Source of the DNA: Roseospira visakhapatnamensis
GTDB taxonomy: Bacteria > Pseudomonadota > Alphaproteobacteria > Rhodospirillales > Rhodospirillaceae
DNA length: 64,000 nucleotides
NCBI RefSeq assembly: GCF_014197915.1
Contig: NZ_JACIGK010000025.1
Coordinates: 1-64,000 of the forward strand
Direction of reading: 5' to 3'
Under the pieces are notes generated by a model. That model made no database searches. It worked only from the letters and a program-made list of their open reading frames with translations, and was not told the DNA's origin. The translations under genes and the position numbers were made by a program. Shown piece by piece: positions 42,923 through 50,310 of this stretch (positions are counted from its first letter, which is position 1; every line of letters begins with the position of its first letter).

Positions 42923-43672
42923 ATGAGCCTGTCTTGCCTGGCCCTGCGTCTCGCCACCGTGGCGGCGCTGCGCGGGCGCACCCTGGCGGGCGATGCCGTC
43001 GCCGACAGCGCCCGGCCCGCCCTGGAAGGGGTGGCCCCCGATGCCCGCCCGGCAGTGGCGGCCGTGTACACGGACCGCGAGGAGACCGCGCCGCGCGCCG
43101 CCGACCTGCTGGCGGGCGCGGCCCGTGGCGTGCTGTCGGTGGAGACGGCGGTGATGGCCCGGGCGGCGCCGGACGGCCCCTGGACGGTTCCGGTCACCGA
43201 CGCCGACGCGGAAGCCACCCTGGACCGGCTCGACCGCCAGATTCGCCACGCCCTGATGGACGCCCAGAACCCCTGGGCGCGGCTCTGGCGCCGGCTGGTT
43301 GCCGACGTCTCGGCGGTCACCCGCCATCGCGACGCCGACGCCGACGCCGAGGCCCGGGATCGGCCGGCGCGGCACCACCTGAGGATCGACCTTGTGCTGC
43401 TGGCCGAACCGCCGGCCGGGCATACCGCCACCGGTGTCTGGGCCGACCTGCTGGTCCTGCTGGCCGCCGACACGTCCGGGCTGGCCGCGTGGGAGCCCGT
43501 CGTGCGCGCCGAGATCGAGGGGGATGCGCCCACCCCGCGCCCGACCCCCTGGCCGGCGCACTGGGAGCATGACGCCGCCGAGGCGCTGGGCCACGACCTG
43601 GGCGACCCGCGCACCACCATCGGTCCGCTCAAGACGGTGGTGACGCATCCGCGCGGACACGCGGACCCATGA
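42923..43672 (+). CDS. Phage tail-cluster protein, possible tail terminator/completion factor
   Basis: A 249-residue protein I do not recognise by family. It opens the contractile-tail operon, where P2 has its tail completion genes R and S. The N-terminal part (ALRLATVAALRGRTLAGDAV) is followed by AVAAVYTDREE and a predicted alpha/beta body ending HDLGDPRTTIGPLKTVVTHP. Small tail terminators often have this look. GGAGG precedes the ATG, and the stop overlaps the gpV start by four bases. Confidence 0.6.
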   Translation: MSLSCLALRLATVAALRGRTLAGDAVADSARPALEGVAPDARPAVAAVYTDREETAPRAADLLAGAARGVLSVETAVMARAAPDGPWTVPVTDADAEATLDRLDRQIRHALMDAQNPWARLWRRLVADVSAVTRHRDADADAEARDRPARHHLRIDLVLLAEPPAGHTATGVWADLLVLLAADTSGLAAWEPVVRAEIEGDAPTPRPTPWPAHWEHDAAEALGHDLGDPRTTIGPLKTVVTHPRGHADP

Positions 43673-44244
43673 GCGACACCTATTTCAGGGCGGTGGAACG
43701 CCGCTTCGCCGAGTTGGAGGCCGAGATCGAGGACCTGCGCCGGCGGCTCGCCAACCTTCTGCGCGAGGGCCGGGTGACCGATATTGACTACGACCAGGGC
43801 GTGGCCACGGTGGAGATGGATGGCTTGCCGTCCAAGAAAATCCCCTGGGTGCAGCGGGCCGGCGACGTGAGGGACTGGGACCCGCCCACCGTCGGCGAGC
43901 GGGTCACCGTCATGAGCCCCACCGGGGATCCCGGCCAGGGGCTGATCACGCCGGGGGGGTGGTCGATCGATCACCCGGCGCCCCACAACAAGGGCGGGGA
44001 CCGCTACATCAAGACCACCGGCACCATCCACCTGGACGCCGACACCGCCGTGATGGTGCTGGCGGCCGAGCGGGTGGACATCAAGGCCCGGACCATCCGC
44101 CTGGAGGCGGAGACGGTGGAAATCGACGGCGAGGTGCCCATCACCGGCGCTCGCCTGGAGCACAACGGCCGCGCCGTCGGCGACGACCACCAGCACACCA
44201 ACGTCACGCCCGGCCCGTCCCTGACGGGACCGCCGGCCGCATAG
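43669..44244 (+). CDS. Phage baseplate assembly protein V
   Basis: A 191-residue gpV homologue, the central spike of a P2-type contractile tail. An N-terminal coiled coil (RRFAELEAEIEDLRRRLANL) leads to an OB-fold (GRVTDIDYDQGVATVEMDGL, WVQRAGDVRDWDPPTVGERV) and a beta-helical tip with TTGTIHLDAD. The C-terminal HNGRAVGDDHQHTNV is the histidine-rich iron-binding apex known from P2 gpV-type spikes. It pierces the target envelope. Confidence 0.92.
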   Translation: MSDTYFRAVERRFAELEAEIEDLRRRLANLLREGRVTDIDYDQGVATVEMDGLPSKKIPWVQRAGDVRDWDPPTVGERVTVMSPTGDPGQGLITPGGWSIDHPAPHNKGGDRYIKTTGTIHLDADTAVMVLAAERVDIKARTIRLEAETVEIDGEVPITGARLEHNGRAVGDDHQHTNVTPGPSLTGPPAA

Positions 44245-44255
44245 GAGACACCGAC

Positions 44256-44435
44256 ATGCAGTACCGCGTGATCAAGGCCGGTTGGCTGACGGACGGCCGG
44301 GGTGCTGGCGCACGCCATGAGATCGGGGCGGTCGTGGAGATGACCGAGGCCCAGGCCGCCTACTTGGTGCGGGCGGGGCAGATCGCCCCTGACGGTCCCG
44401 CCCCCGCCAGACGCAAAACGAAGGTCGAGACCTGA
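44256..44435 (+). CDS. Small conserved phage protein between gpV and gpW
   Basis: A 59-residue protein starting MQYRVIKAGWLTDGR. It has an alternating beta pattern (HEIGAVVEMTEAQAAYLVRA) and a basic tail. AGGAG precedes the ATG. Its position and size match small accessory tail or head-fibre-like proteins in related clusters. Function unknown. Confidence 0.65.
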   Translation: MQYRVIKAGWLTDGRGAGARHEIGAVVEMTEAQAAYLVRAGQIAPDGPAPARRKTKVET

Positions 44436-44438
44436 TCC

Positions 44439-44822
44439 GTGGCTGGCATGTGCCGTCACACCGGCCGGCCGCTGGACGGCTGGGAGCATGTGCGCCAGTC
44501 CCTGGACGACATCGTCACCACGGCGGTGGGCGAACGCGTGGAACGCCGCCGCTATGGCGCGGACGCCATGGCGTTTCTGGACCGGCCGATGGCTCCGGGA
44601 CCCTTGATGGACGTCTATGTGGCCATCGCCCAGGCCATCGCTCCTCGGCGGATCAACGGGCGCGAGTATGGCGAGCCCAGGTTTGATCTGGCCGCCATCC
44701 TGCCGCGCGAGGCGGGGCCGGACGGCCGTCTCGTGCTGGATTTGGTGGGTCTCTACTACCCGCGCGGTCACCTGGGGGATTTCACCGTGTTCGAGACAAC
44801 CCGGCACGAGGTGGGGACATGA
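44439..44822 (+). CDS. Phage baseplate assembly protein W (gp25-like)
   Basis: A 127-residue gpW/gp25 wedge protein. Conserved stretches are LDGWEHVRQSLDDIVTTAVG, ERVERRRYGADAMAFLDRPM and AIAQAIAPRR. gp25-type proteins help nucleate the sheath on the baseplate. The start may be GTG at 44439 or ATG at 44448. The stop overlaps gpJ by four bases. Confidence 0.9.
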   Translation: MAGMCRHTGRPLDGWEHVRQSLDDIVTTAVGERVERRRYGADAMAFLDRPMAPGPLMDVYVAIAQAIAPRRINGREYGEPRFDLAAILPREAGPDGRLVLDLVGLYYPRGHLGDFTVFETTRHEVGT

Positions 44823-45703
44823 CCCAGGTCCACGCGATCGACCTGTCCCGCCTGACCGCCCCCGATGTGGTCGAGGCGCTGGACTTCGAGAGGATCGTCT
44901 CGGCCATGAAGGCGGACTTCGTCGCCCGCTTCCCGGATTTCACCGCCGACCTGGAGAGCGACCCCGCGATCAAGGTCCTGGAGGTGGCGGCCTACCGCGA
45001 ACTGGTGCTGCGCGCCCGGGTGAACGACGCCGCGAAGGCGGTTCTCCTCGCCCACGCCGGCGGGTCGGACCTGGATCACCTGGCGGCGCTGGTGGGCACG
45101 GCGCGGCGCGAGATCGCCGAGGCCACGGACACCGAACCGGCGGTCCTGGAGTCCGACGACGAGCTGCGCGCCCGCGCCCAGTTGGCCTGGGAGGCCCTGT
45201 CCGTCGCCGGGCCGGAGGGCGCCTACCTGTACCACGCCCTGGCCGCTGATGGCCGGGTCCGCGATGCCCGCGTCGACAGCCCCACCCCGGGGACCGTGGT
45301 GGTCACCCTGCTGGCGCGCGACGGCGACGGATCGGCGCCCGACGACCTGGTGGACGCCGTGCAGGCCTATCTGTCCGCCGAGGACCGCCGCCCCCTGACC
45401 GACACGGTGGTGGTCGACGGCGCCACCATCGTCCCCTGGCGGCTGGAGGCCGTGCTGCATTGCTACCCCGGCCCGGCCTCGGCGCCGGTGATCGAGGCCG
45501 CGCACCAGGCCGCCGAGGCGACCGTCGCCCGCCTGCACGCCCTGGGCCACGACGTCACCCGCTCCGCCCTGTTCGCGGCCCTGCACCGGCCGGGCGTGCA
45601 ACGGGTGGACCTGACCAGCCCGGCGGCCGACATCGTCGTCGCCCCCGCCGAGGCGCCGCACTGCACCGCCATCGTCATCACCGAGGGGGCACGCGATGTC
45701 TGA
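44819..45703 (+). CDS. Phage baseplate assembly protein J
   Basis: A 294-residue gpJ-like wedge protein. Characteristic pieces are DPAIKVLEVAAYRELVLRAR, VNDAAKAVLLAHAGGSDLDH, LAALVGTARREI and the middle GPEGAYLYHALAADGRVRDA. The end has VQRVDLTSPAADIVVAPAEA. It forms the baseplate arms with gpI. Its 3' end overlaps the gpI gene by eight bases. Confidence 0.93.
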   Translation: MTQVHAIDLSRLTAPDVVEALDFERIVSAMKADFVARFPDFTADLESDPAIKVLEVAAYRELVLRARVNDAAKAVLLAHAGGSDLDHLAALVGTARREIAEATDTEPAVLESDDELRARAQLAWEALSVAGPEGAYLYHALAADGRVRDARVDSPTPGTVVVTLLARDGDGSAPDDLVDAVQAYLSAEDRRPLTDTVVVDGATIVPWRLEAVLHCYPGPASAPVIEAAHQAAEATVARLHALGHDVTRSALFAALHRPGVQRVDLTSPAADIVVAPAEAPHCTAIVITEGARDV

Positions 45704-46322
45704 CCCGTCGTCGCTCCTGCCTCCCAACGCGACGCCGCTGGAACGCGCCCTGGACGGCGCCTCGGCCCGCGTCGGCGACATCCCCGTGGGCGTGGTCCGC
45801 ACCCTCTGGAACCCCTGGACCTGCCCCGCCGACCGGCTGCCCTGGCTGGCCTGGGCCTGTTCGGTGGACGTGTGGGACGACGCCTGGCCGGAGGCGACCC
45901 GCCGCCGCGTGATCGCCGACAGCTACGCGGTGCACAGCGTCAAGGGCACCGTGGGCGCGGTCAGGTGGGCGCTGGCCAGCCTGGGCTATACCACCCGCCT
46001 GATTGAATGGCAGCAGGAAGACGGCGCGCCGTTCACCTTCCGGGTGGAGGTGGATGTCCTCGGCCGGCCCGTCACCGAGGCCACCTATGCCGAGATCGAA
46101 CGCACCGCGCTCGCGGCCAAGAACGTCCGCAGTCACCTCACCGGCATCCGCGCCGTGGGACGCGTGGACGGCACCGTCACCCTCGGCGCCGCCACGCTGG
46201 GCGGCGACACCCTCACCGTCCTGCCCTGGACCCCCAGCACGCTCACCGCCCAGGCGCCCGCCCACGTCGGCGCGGCGGCCTGGCTGGTGGACGGCCTCAC
46301 CGTCTGGCCAAGAGAGGTCTGA
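45696..46322 (+). CDS. Phage tail protein I
   Basis: A 208-residue P2 gpI-type protein that links the wedge to the tail fibre. It is recognised from LLPPNATPLERALDGASARV, CPADRLPWLAWACSVDVWDD, AWPEATRRRVIADSYAVHSV and KGTVGAVRWAL. It ends four bases before the fibre gene, in the same order as P2 (J, I, H). Confidence 0.92.
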   Translation: MSDPSSLLPPNATPLERALDGASARVGDIPVGVVRTLWNPWTCPADRLPWLAWACSVDVWDDAWPEATRRRVIADSYAVHSVKGTVGAVRWALASLGYTTRLIEWQQEDGAPFTFRVEVDVLGRPVTEATYAEIERTALAAKNVRSHLTGIRAVGRVDGTVTLGAATLGGDTLTVLPWTPSTLTAQAPAHVGAAAWLVDGLTVWPREV

Positions 46323-46325
46323 CTA

Positions 46326-47393
46326 ATGCCCGACTATTACACGATCCTGACCGTTGCCGGTCAGGCGAAAATAGCCAACGCCCTCGCCCTCGGCACCACC
46401 ATCGCCCTCGATCGCATGGCTGTCGGCGATGGCGGCGGCGTCGCCATCACCCCCACCGAAACCATGACCGCCCTGGCCGGCGAAACCTATCGCGGGGCCA
46501 TCGAGCGGTTGACCGCCGATCCCGACAACCCGTCCTGGGTCATCGCCGAACTGGTGATCCCGCCCGACGTGGGCGGCTGGTCGGTGCGCGAATTGGGGCT
46601 GTTCGACGCGGCCGGCGACCTGATCGCCGTGGCCAACTTGCCGGAGACCTACAAGCCGGTGCTGGCCGAGGGCTCGGCCCGCGACATGATCCTGCGCATG
46701 GTGCTGGAGGTCTCCGACACCGCCGCCGTCACCCTGACCCTCGACCCCACCGTGACCCTGGCCTCGCGCGCCTGGGTGCTGTCGGTGCTGCCGGCGGTCA
46801 TCCAGGCCACGACGGAGGTGCGCGGGGTCGTGGAACTGGCGACAGTGGCGGAGACGCAGGCCGGCGCCGACGCCAACCGCGCCGTCACCCCGGCCGGACT
46901 ATACAACACTCTCGCTCTGGTGTTGCCGGTGGGCACTATTCTTTGGTCAGGAGCTGCGTTGCCTTCGGCGGGTTGGTTGGTGTGTGATGGCGCTGCGGTT
47001 TCAAGGACGGAATACGGCGATCTTTTCGCAGTTCTTGGAACAACTTGGGGTGCGGGTGATGGGAGTACGACGTTCCAAGTCCCCGATCTGCGTGGTGAAT
47101 TCGTGCGTGGAATAGACCTTGGTCGGGGTATCGATTCGGGACGGACTCCGGGCAGTTGGCAATGTGCTTCACATTTGCCCCATGATACCGACGGGCAGCA
47201 CATACACAGCATTCCCGACTCTGAGGCGGCAATTGATGCAGGGCTTGAAGCTCCCACGCTTGAATACTTAACACAGATCTGGGTTGACTCTGGGTTAAAA
47301 ATTCCTCCAGGAGCGCGAGACGATGCTCCGGCTTTCTATTCTTCTACTGTTCGTCCTCGCAACGTTGCTTTGTTGCCAATAATAAGATATTAA
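46326..47393 (+). CDS. Tail fibre protein (gpH-like) with collar domain
   Basis: A 355-residue fibre. The N-terminal P2 gpH-type domain (ILTVAGQAKIANALALGTTI, MAVGDGGG, SWVIAELVIPPDVGGWSVRE) attaches to the baseplate. VRGVVELATVAETQAGADAN is the usual shaft repeat, and a tail-collar domain follows (PVGTILWSGAALPSAGWLVC, FQVPDLRGEFVRG). From about 46920 the DNA becomes clearly more AT-rich, so the receptor-binding tip was probably swapped in by recombination. The tip determines target range. Confidence 0.9.
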   Translation: MPDYYTILTVAGQAKIANALALGTTIALDRMAVGDGGGVAITPTETMTALAGETYRGAIERLTADPDNPSWVIAELVIPPDVGGWSVRELGLFDAAGDLIAVANLPETYKPVLAEGSARDMILRMVLEVSDTAAVTLTLDPTVTLASRAWVLSVLPAVIQATTEVRGVVELATVAETQAGADANRAVTPAGLYNTLALVLPVGTILWSGAALPSAGWLVCDGAAVSRTEYGDLFAVLGTTWGAGDGSTTFQVPDLRGEFVRGIDLGRGIDSGRTPGSWQCASHLPHDTDGQHIHSIPDSEAAIDAGLEAPTLEYLTQIWVDSGLKIPPGARDDAPAFYSSTVRPRNVALLPIIRY

Positions 47394-47407
47394 GAAAGGA
47401 TGATGGT

Positions 47408-47560
47408 GTGTCTCTCATTTCTGGAAATTCCGCCAAAATGTTGTTGTCTGCTATGGTTGCAGGCCGGCAAAGCATCACCGACCCCGACGCCACCGCCGAC
47501 GCGGTGATCACCACCCACGACACCCACATCGGCCACGGATGGCCACCGGTGGTGGACTGA
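47408..47560 (+). CDS. Possible small protein downstream of the tail fibre
   Basis: A GTG at 47408, preceded by AAAGGA, opens a 50-residue frame (start VSLISGNSAKML, end HDTHIGHGWPPVVD). The first third is AT-rich like the fibre tip and the rest GC-rich, placing a recombination border inside it. Fibre genes are often followed by an assembly chaperone; this is too short for one and may be its remnant. No family recognised. Confidence 0.4.
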   Translation: MSLISGNSAKMLLSAMVAGRQSITDPDATADAVITTHDTHIGHGWPPVVD

Positions 47561-47586
47561 CCGCCGTTGCTCGCGACCCCGCTTGC

Positions 47587-47611
47587 GGCCCGCCATCGCG
47601 CGGGCCTTTTT
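47587..47611 (+). terminator. Terminator after the fibre genes
   Basis: GGCCCG and CGGGCC pair around an eight-base loop, followed by TTTTT. It lies between the fibre and sheath genes and would separate the baseplate-fibre unit from the sheath-tube unit. Confidence 0.6.
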
Positions 47612-47650
47612 CATGCCCCCCCCGGAGCCCTCACCTCAGGAGCCCGCTTC

Positions 47651-49111
47651 ATGGACATCTTCCTGCACGGCATCGAGACCCAGGAAAAGGACGCGGGCAA
47701 TCCGCGCTTCGTCGCCACCATCGAGTCCGGGATCATCTTCCTGGTCGGCACCGCGCCCGACGCCAGCGATGACCTGATCCCCGTCAACCAGCCGCAGGTG
47801 GTGCGCGGTTATACCGGCCTGCCGGCCGGCCTGGGCAGCACGGGCACCCTGCCCGACCAGTTGGAGAACATCCTGGCCCAGGCCGGGCGCATGAGCCAGA
47901 CGGTCTATTTCGTGCGCGTCGCCGAGGGCGCCAACGAGACCGAAACCATGACCAACGTGCTGGGCTCGCGCGCCGCGCGCACCGGTTTGCATGCCCTGTC
48001 GCGCATCCGGCCCGAGTTCGGCCAGGCGCCCAGGCTGATCGCGGCACCCGGCTTCACCTCCACCCGCCCGACCGATGGCGTCAGCGCCATCGCCGTCACC
48101 GACGGCGGCAATGGTTACACCGAAGCCCCCACGGTCACTCTCACCCGGGGCGCGGGTGACACCACCGGCACCGGCGCCACCGCCGTGGCGGTGCTGGACG
48201 GCGGCGCGGTCTCGGCGGTGGTCGTCACCAACCCGGGCGCCGGCTACACCGAGGCGCCGACGGTCGCCCTGACCGGCGACGGCACGGGAGCCACCGCCAC
48301 CGCGACCCTGGGCACCGTCGCCAACCCGGTCGCCGCCGAACTGGCGGCCTTGTGCACTCGTTATCGGGCCATGGCCGTGGTCAGCGGCCCGAACACCACG
48401 GCCGAGGACGCCGTCCAGTACCGGTTGGACTTCGACAGCGACCGCCTGATGATCCTGGATCCCTTCGTGACGGTGTCCAAGGGCGGCGCGCCGGTGGCCA
48501 TGCCGGCCGACGCCATGGTGCTGGGGCTCCAGGCTCGTGTGGACTACCAGGAGGGCTTCTGGGTCAGCCCGTCCAACCACGTGCTTCAGCGTGTGCTGGG
48601 CACCGCCCGGCCGATCGAGCATTCGCTGTCCGACCGCTCGGTCGAGAGCCAGTACCTGAACAGCCAGCATGTCTCGACGGTGGTGCGCAGCCCCACCGGT
48701 GGCTGGAAGCTGTTCGGCAACCGGGTGGCCAAGAGCGACCCGCTGCATGTGTTCTGGTCGGTGCGCCGCGCCCACGACGTGATCGTCGAGAGCATCGAGA
48801 TCGCCCACGAGCCCTTCCTGGACACGCCGTTCAGCAAGCAGGTGCTGGTGGACATCGCCGAGACCGTGAACCGGGCGCTGCGCCGCTGGCAGGCCCTGGG
48901 CGCCACGCTGGGGGGGCGCGTGTGGCTCGACCCGGCGCTGAACACCGCCGAGAGCATGGCGAGCGGTCTGCTCTATGTGCACTACGACGCCGAGGCCCCG
49001 GCACCCATCGAGCACCTGGTCTTCGTCTTCAACCGCAACACCGGCTACTACGAAACCATGCTGGCCGACGCCGCGCGCGAGATCGCCCGCCTGTCCAGCG
49101 TGGCGGCCTGA
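47651..49111 (+). CDS. Contractile tail sheath protein (gpFI-like)
   Basis: A 486-residue sheath. Typical regions are [20 protein letters not shown] at the start, [20 protein letters not shown] in the middle, and VWSV..RR-like [20 protein letters not shown] plus [20 protein letters not shown] toward the C-terminus. About residues 140-222 form an inserted domain of two glycine/threonine-rich repeats, each with [11 protein letters not shown], which is not part of the core fold and should face outward. The sheath contracts to drive the tube into the target. Confidence 0.93.
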   Translation: MDIFLHGIETQEKDAGNPRFVATIESGIIFLVGTAPDASDDLIPVNQPQVVRGYTGLPAGLGSTGTLPDQLENILAQAGRMSQTVYFVRVAEGANETETMTNVLGSRAARTGLHALSRIRPEFGQAPRLIAAPGFTSTRPTDGVSAIAVTDGGNGYTEAPTVTLTRGAGDTTGTGATAVAVLDGGAVSAVVVTNPGAGYTEAPTVALTGDGTGATATATLGTVANPVAAELAALCTRYRAMAVVSGPNTTAEDAVQYRLDFDSDRLMILDPFVTVSKGGAPVAMPADAMVLGLQARVDYQEGFWVSPSNHVLQRVLGTARPIEHSLSDRSVESQYLNSQHVSTVVRSPTGGWKLFGNRVAKSDPLHVFWSVRRAHDVIVESIEIAHEPFLDTPFSKQVLVDIAETVNRALRRWQALGATLGGRVWLDPALNTAESMASGLLYVHYDAEAPAPIEHLVFVFNRNTGYYETMLADAAREIARLSSVAA

Positions 49112-49279
49112 GTCTTGTCTTGATCGCCGCGGCGGTCCTCTGGACCGCGCGGCTCCGGACCTTCGGTCCGCCGGCCCAGTCGGGCCGGATCGGGTCTCCA
49201 CGCGATCAAACCATCACCGACCGGCGCGACCGCGCCGGCGCCGCGAAGCGGCGCGGCGATCTCCCTGAAAGGACTCAAA

Positions 49280-49789
49280 ATGCGTCAGATTCTGCGCGGC
49301 TTCACCATGTGGGTCGGCGGCGACGACTACGGCTACGAGATCGAGGAGCTGCAATGCGCGCTCCCCGACGAGGTCTACACCGAGCACCAGTACGGCGGCG
49401 CCGTCATGACCGCCCAGGTGCCCATGGTCAAGATCGGCCTGCTGGAGCCCACCCTCAAGCTGGCCAGCCATAACCCGCGCCTGGCCGGCCTGCTGATGCG
49501 CCCGCCGGGCCAGGTGGACACCTTCACCTTCCGCTCCGCCCTGGTCGACGAGACCGACGGCACCACCCAGCCCAACGTGATCCTGTACGAGGGCCGGCTG
49601 GCCTCGCCCAAGGCCGACGCCTGGTCGCGCGAGGACAAGGCCGGCCTGGAGTACACCATCAAGGGCGTGCGCTACTTCCGCTACGAGATCGGCGGCAACG
49701 CGATCCACGAGATCAGCCTGTACCCCGCCAAGATGCTGGTGGGCGGCGTGGACCTGCTGGCCGACATCAACGCCGCCCTGGGGCGGTAG
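49280..49789 (+). CDS. Tail tube protein (gpFII-like)
   Basis: A 169-residue major tail tube protein. It begins MRQILRGFTMWVGGDDYGYE, with YGGAVMTAQVPMVKIGLLEP and KAGLEYTIKGVRYFRYEIGG, all standard for the P2 FII family. Rings of this protein stack inside the sheath. GAAAGGA precedes the ATG. The order sheath, tube, chaperone is canonical. Confidence 0.93.
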   Translation: MRQILRGFTMWVGGDDYGYEIEELQCALPDEVYTEHQYGGAVMTAQVPMVKIGLLEPTLKLASHNPRLAGLLMRPPGQVDTFTFRSALVDETDGTTQPNVILYEGRLASPKADAWSREDKAGLEYTIKGVRYFRYEIGGNAIHEISLYPAKMLVGGVDLLADINAALGR

Positions 49790-49902
49790 AGGGGACCGTC
49801 GTCATCCCGGCGGCGGATGAGGAGACCCCGTCCGCCGCGCCGGCGCCATCCGCCAGCGGATCAAGGATGGCGCCGAGAGACACCGATGCGAAAGGACGCA
49901 CC

Positions 49903-50205
49903 ATGACCAAGGTAACGTTGTCCCGGCCCATTACGCACGATGGCCGCGCCTATGACGCGCTGGACATCGACGAGCCCACCGTGGGGGCCATTGAGGCCTA
50001 TGAAAACGCCAAGGTCGCTCGCAAGGGTGACATGACCGCCATGATTGAGATGTTGGCCCATGACCTGGATATGCCGGCCGACGCCGTGCGGTGCCTGCGT
50101 TCCAGCGACATGGCCAGGATCGCCGAGGTGCTGGGCCCTTTGGCCGCCGGCTTCGCGGCGCGGGGTGCTGGCGCCCCCTCGTCGCCGACTGCGCCCACAT
50201 CCTGA
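49903..50205 (+). CDS. Tail assembly chaperone (gpE-like)
   Basis: A 100-residue gpE-type chaperone: TLSRPITHDGRAYDALDIDE, TVGAIEAYENAKVARKGDMT, MIEMLAHDLDMPADAVRCLR. It binds the tape measure during tail assembly. AAAGGA precedes the ATG at 49903. A second frame downstream, offset by -1 and without its own good start, continues as E'. A run of five C residues (50174-50178) near the end is a possible slip site. Confidence 0.85.
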   Translation: MTKVTLSRPITHDGRAYDALDIDEPTVGAIEAYENAKVARKGDMTAMIEMLAHDLDMPADAVRCLRSSDMARIAEVLGPLAAGFAARGAGAPSSPTAPTS

Positions 50206-50306
50206 ACACACCGATTCCGGATCTGATGCGCATGACATGGTCGTCGCTGCTGGCCTGGCACGCCGAGGCCCGGCGCATCGCCCGCAACCGTGGCCTGATG
50301 GGGTGA
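50174..50306 (+). CDS. E' extension, probably reached by -1 frameshift from gpE
   Basis: In the -1 frame relative to gpE, an open stretch crosses the gpE stop and ends at 50306 with MTWSSLLAWHAEARRIARNR, a typical E'-type tail chaperone end. No strong ribosome binding site precedes an internal ATG. In P2 and many tailed phages E' is made only as a frameshifted E-E' fusion. The GCC-CCC codons at 50173-50178 allow a single -1 slip on CCC. Confidence 0.65.
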
Positions 50307-50310
50307 TGTG

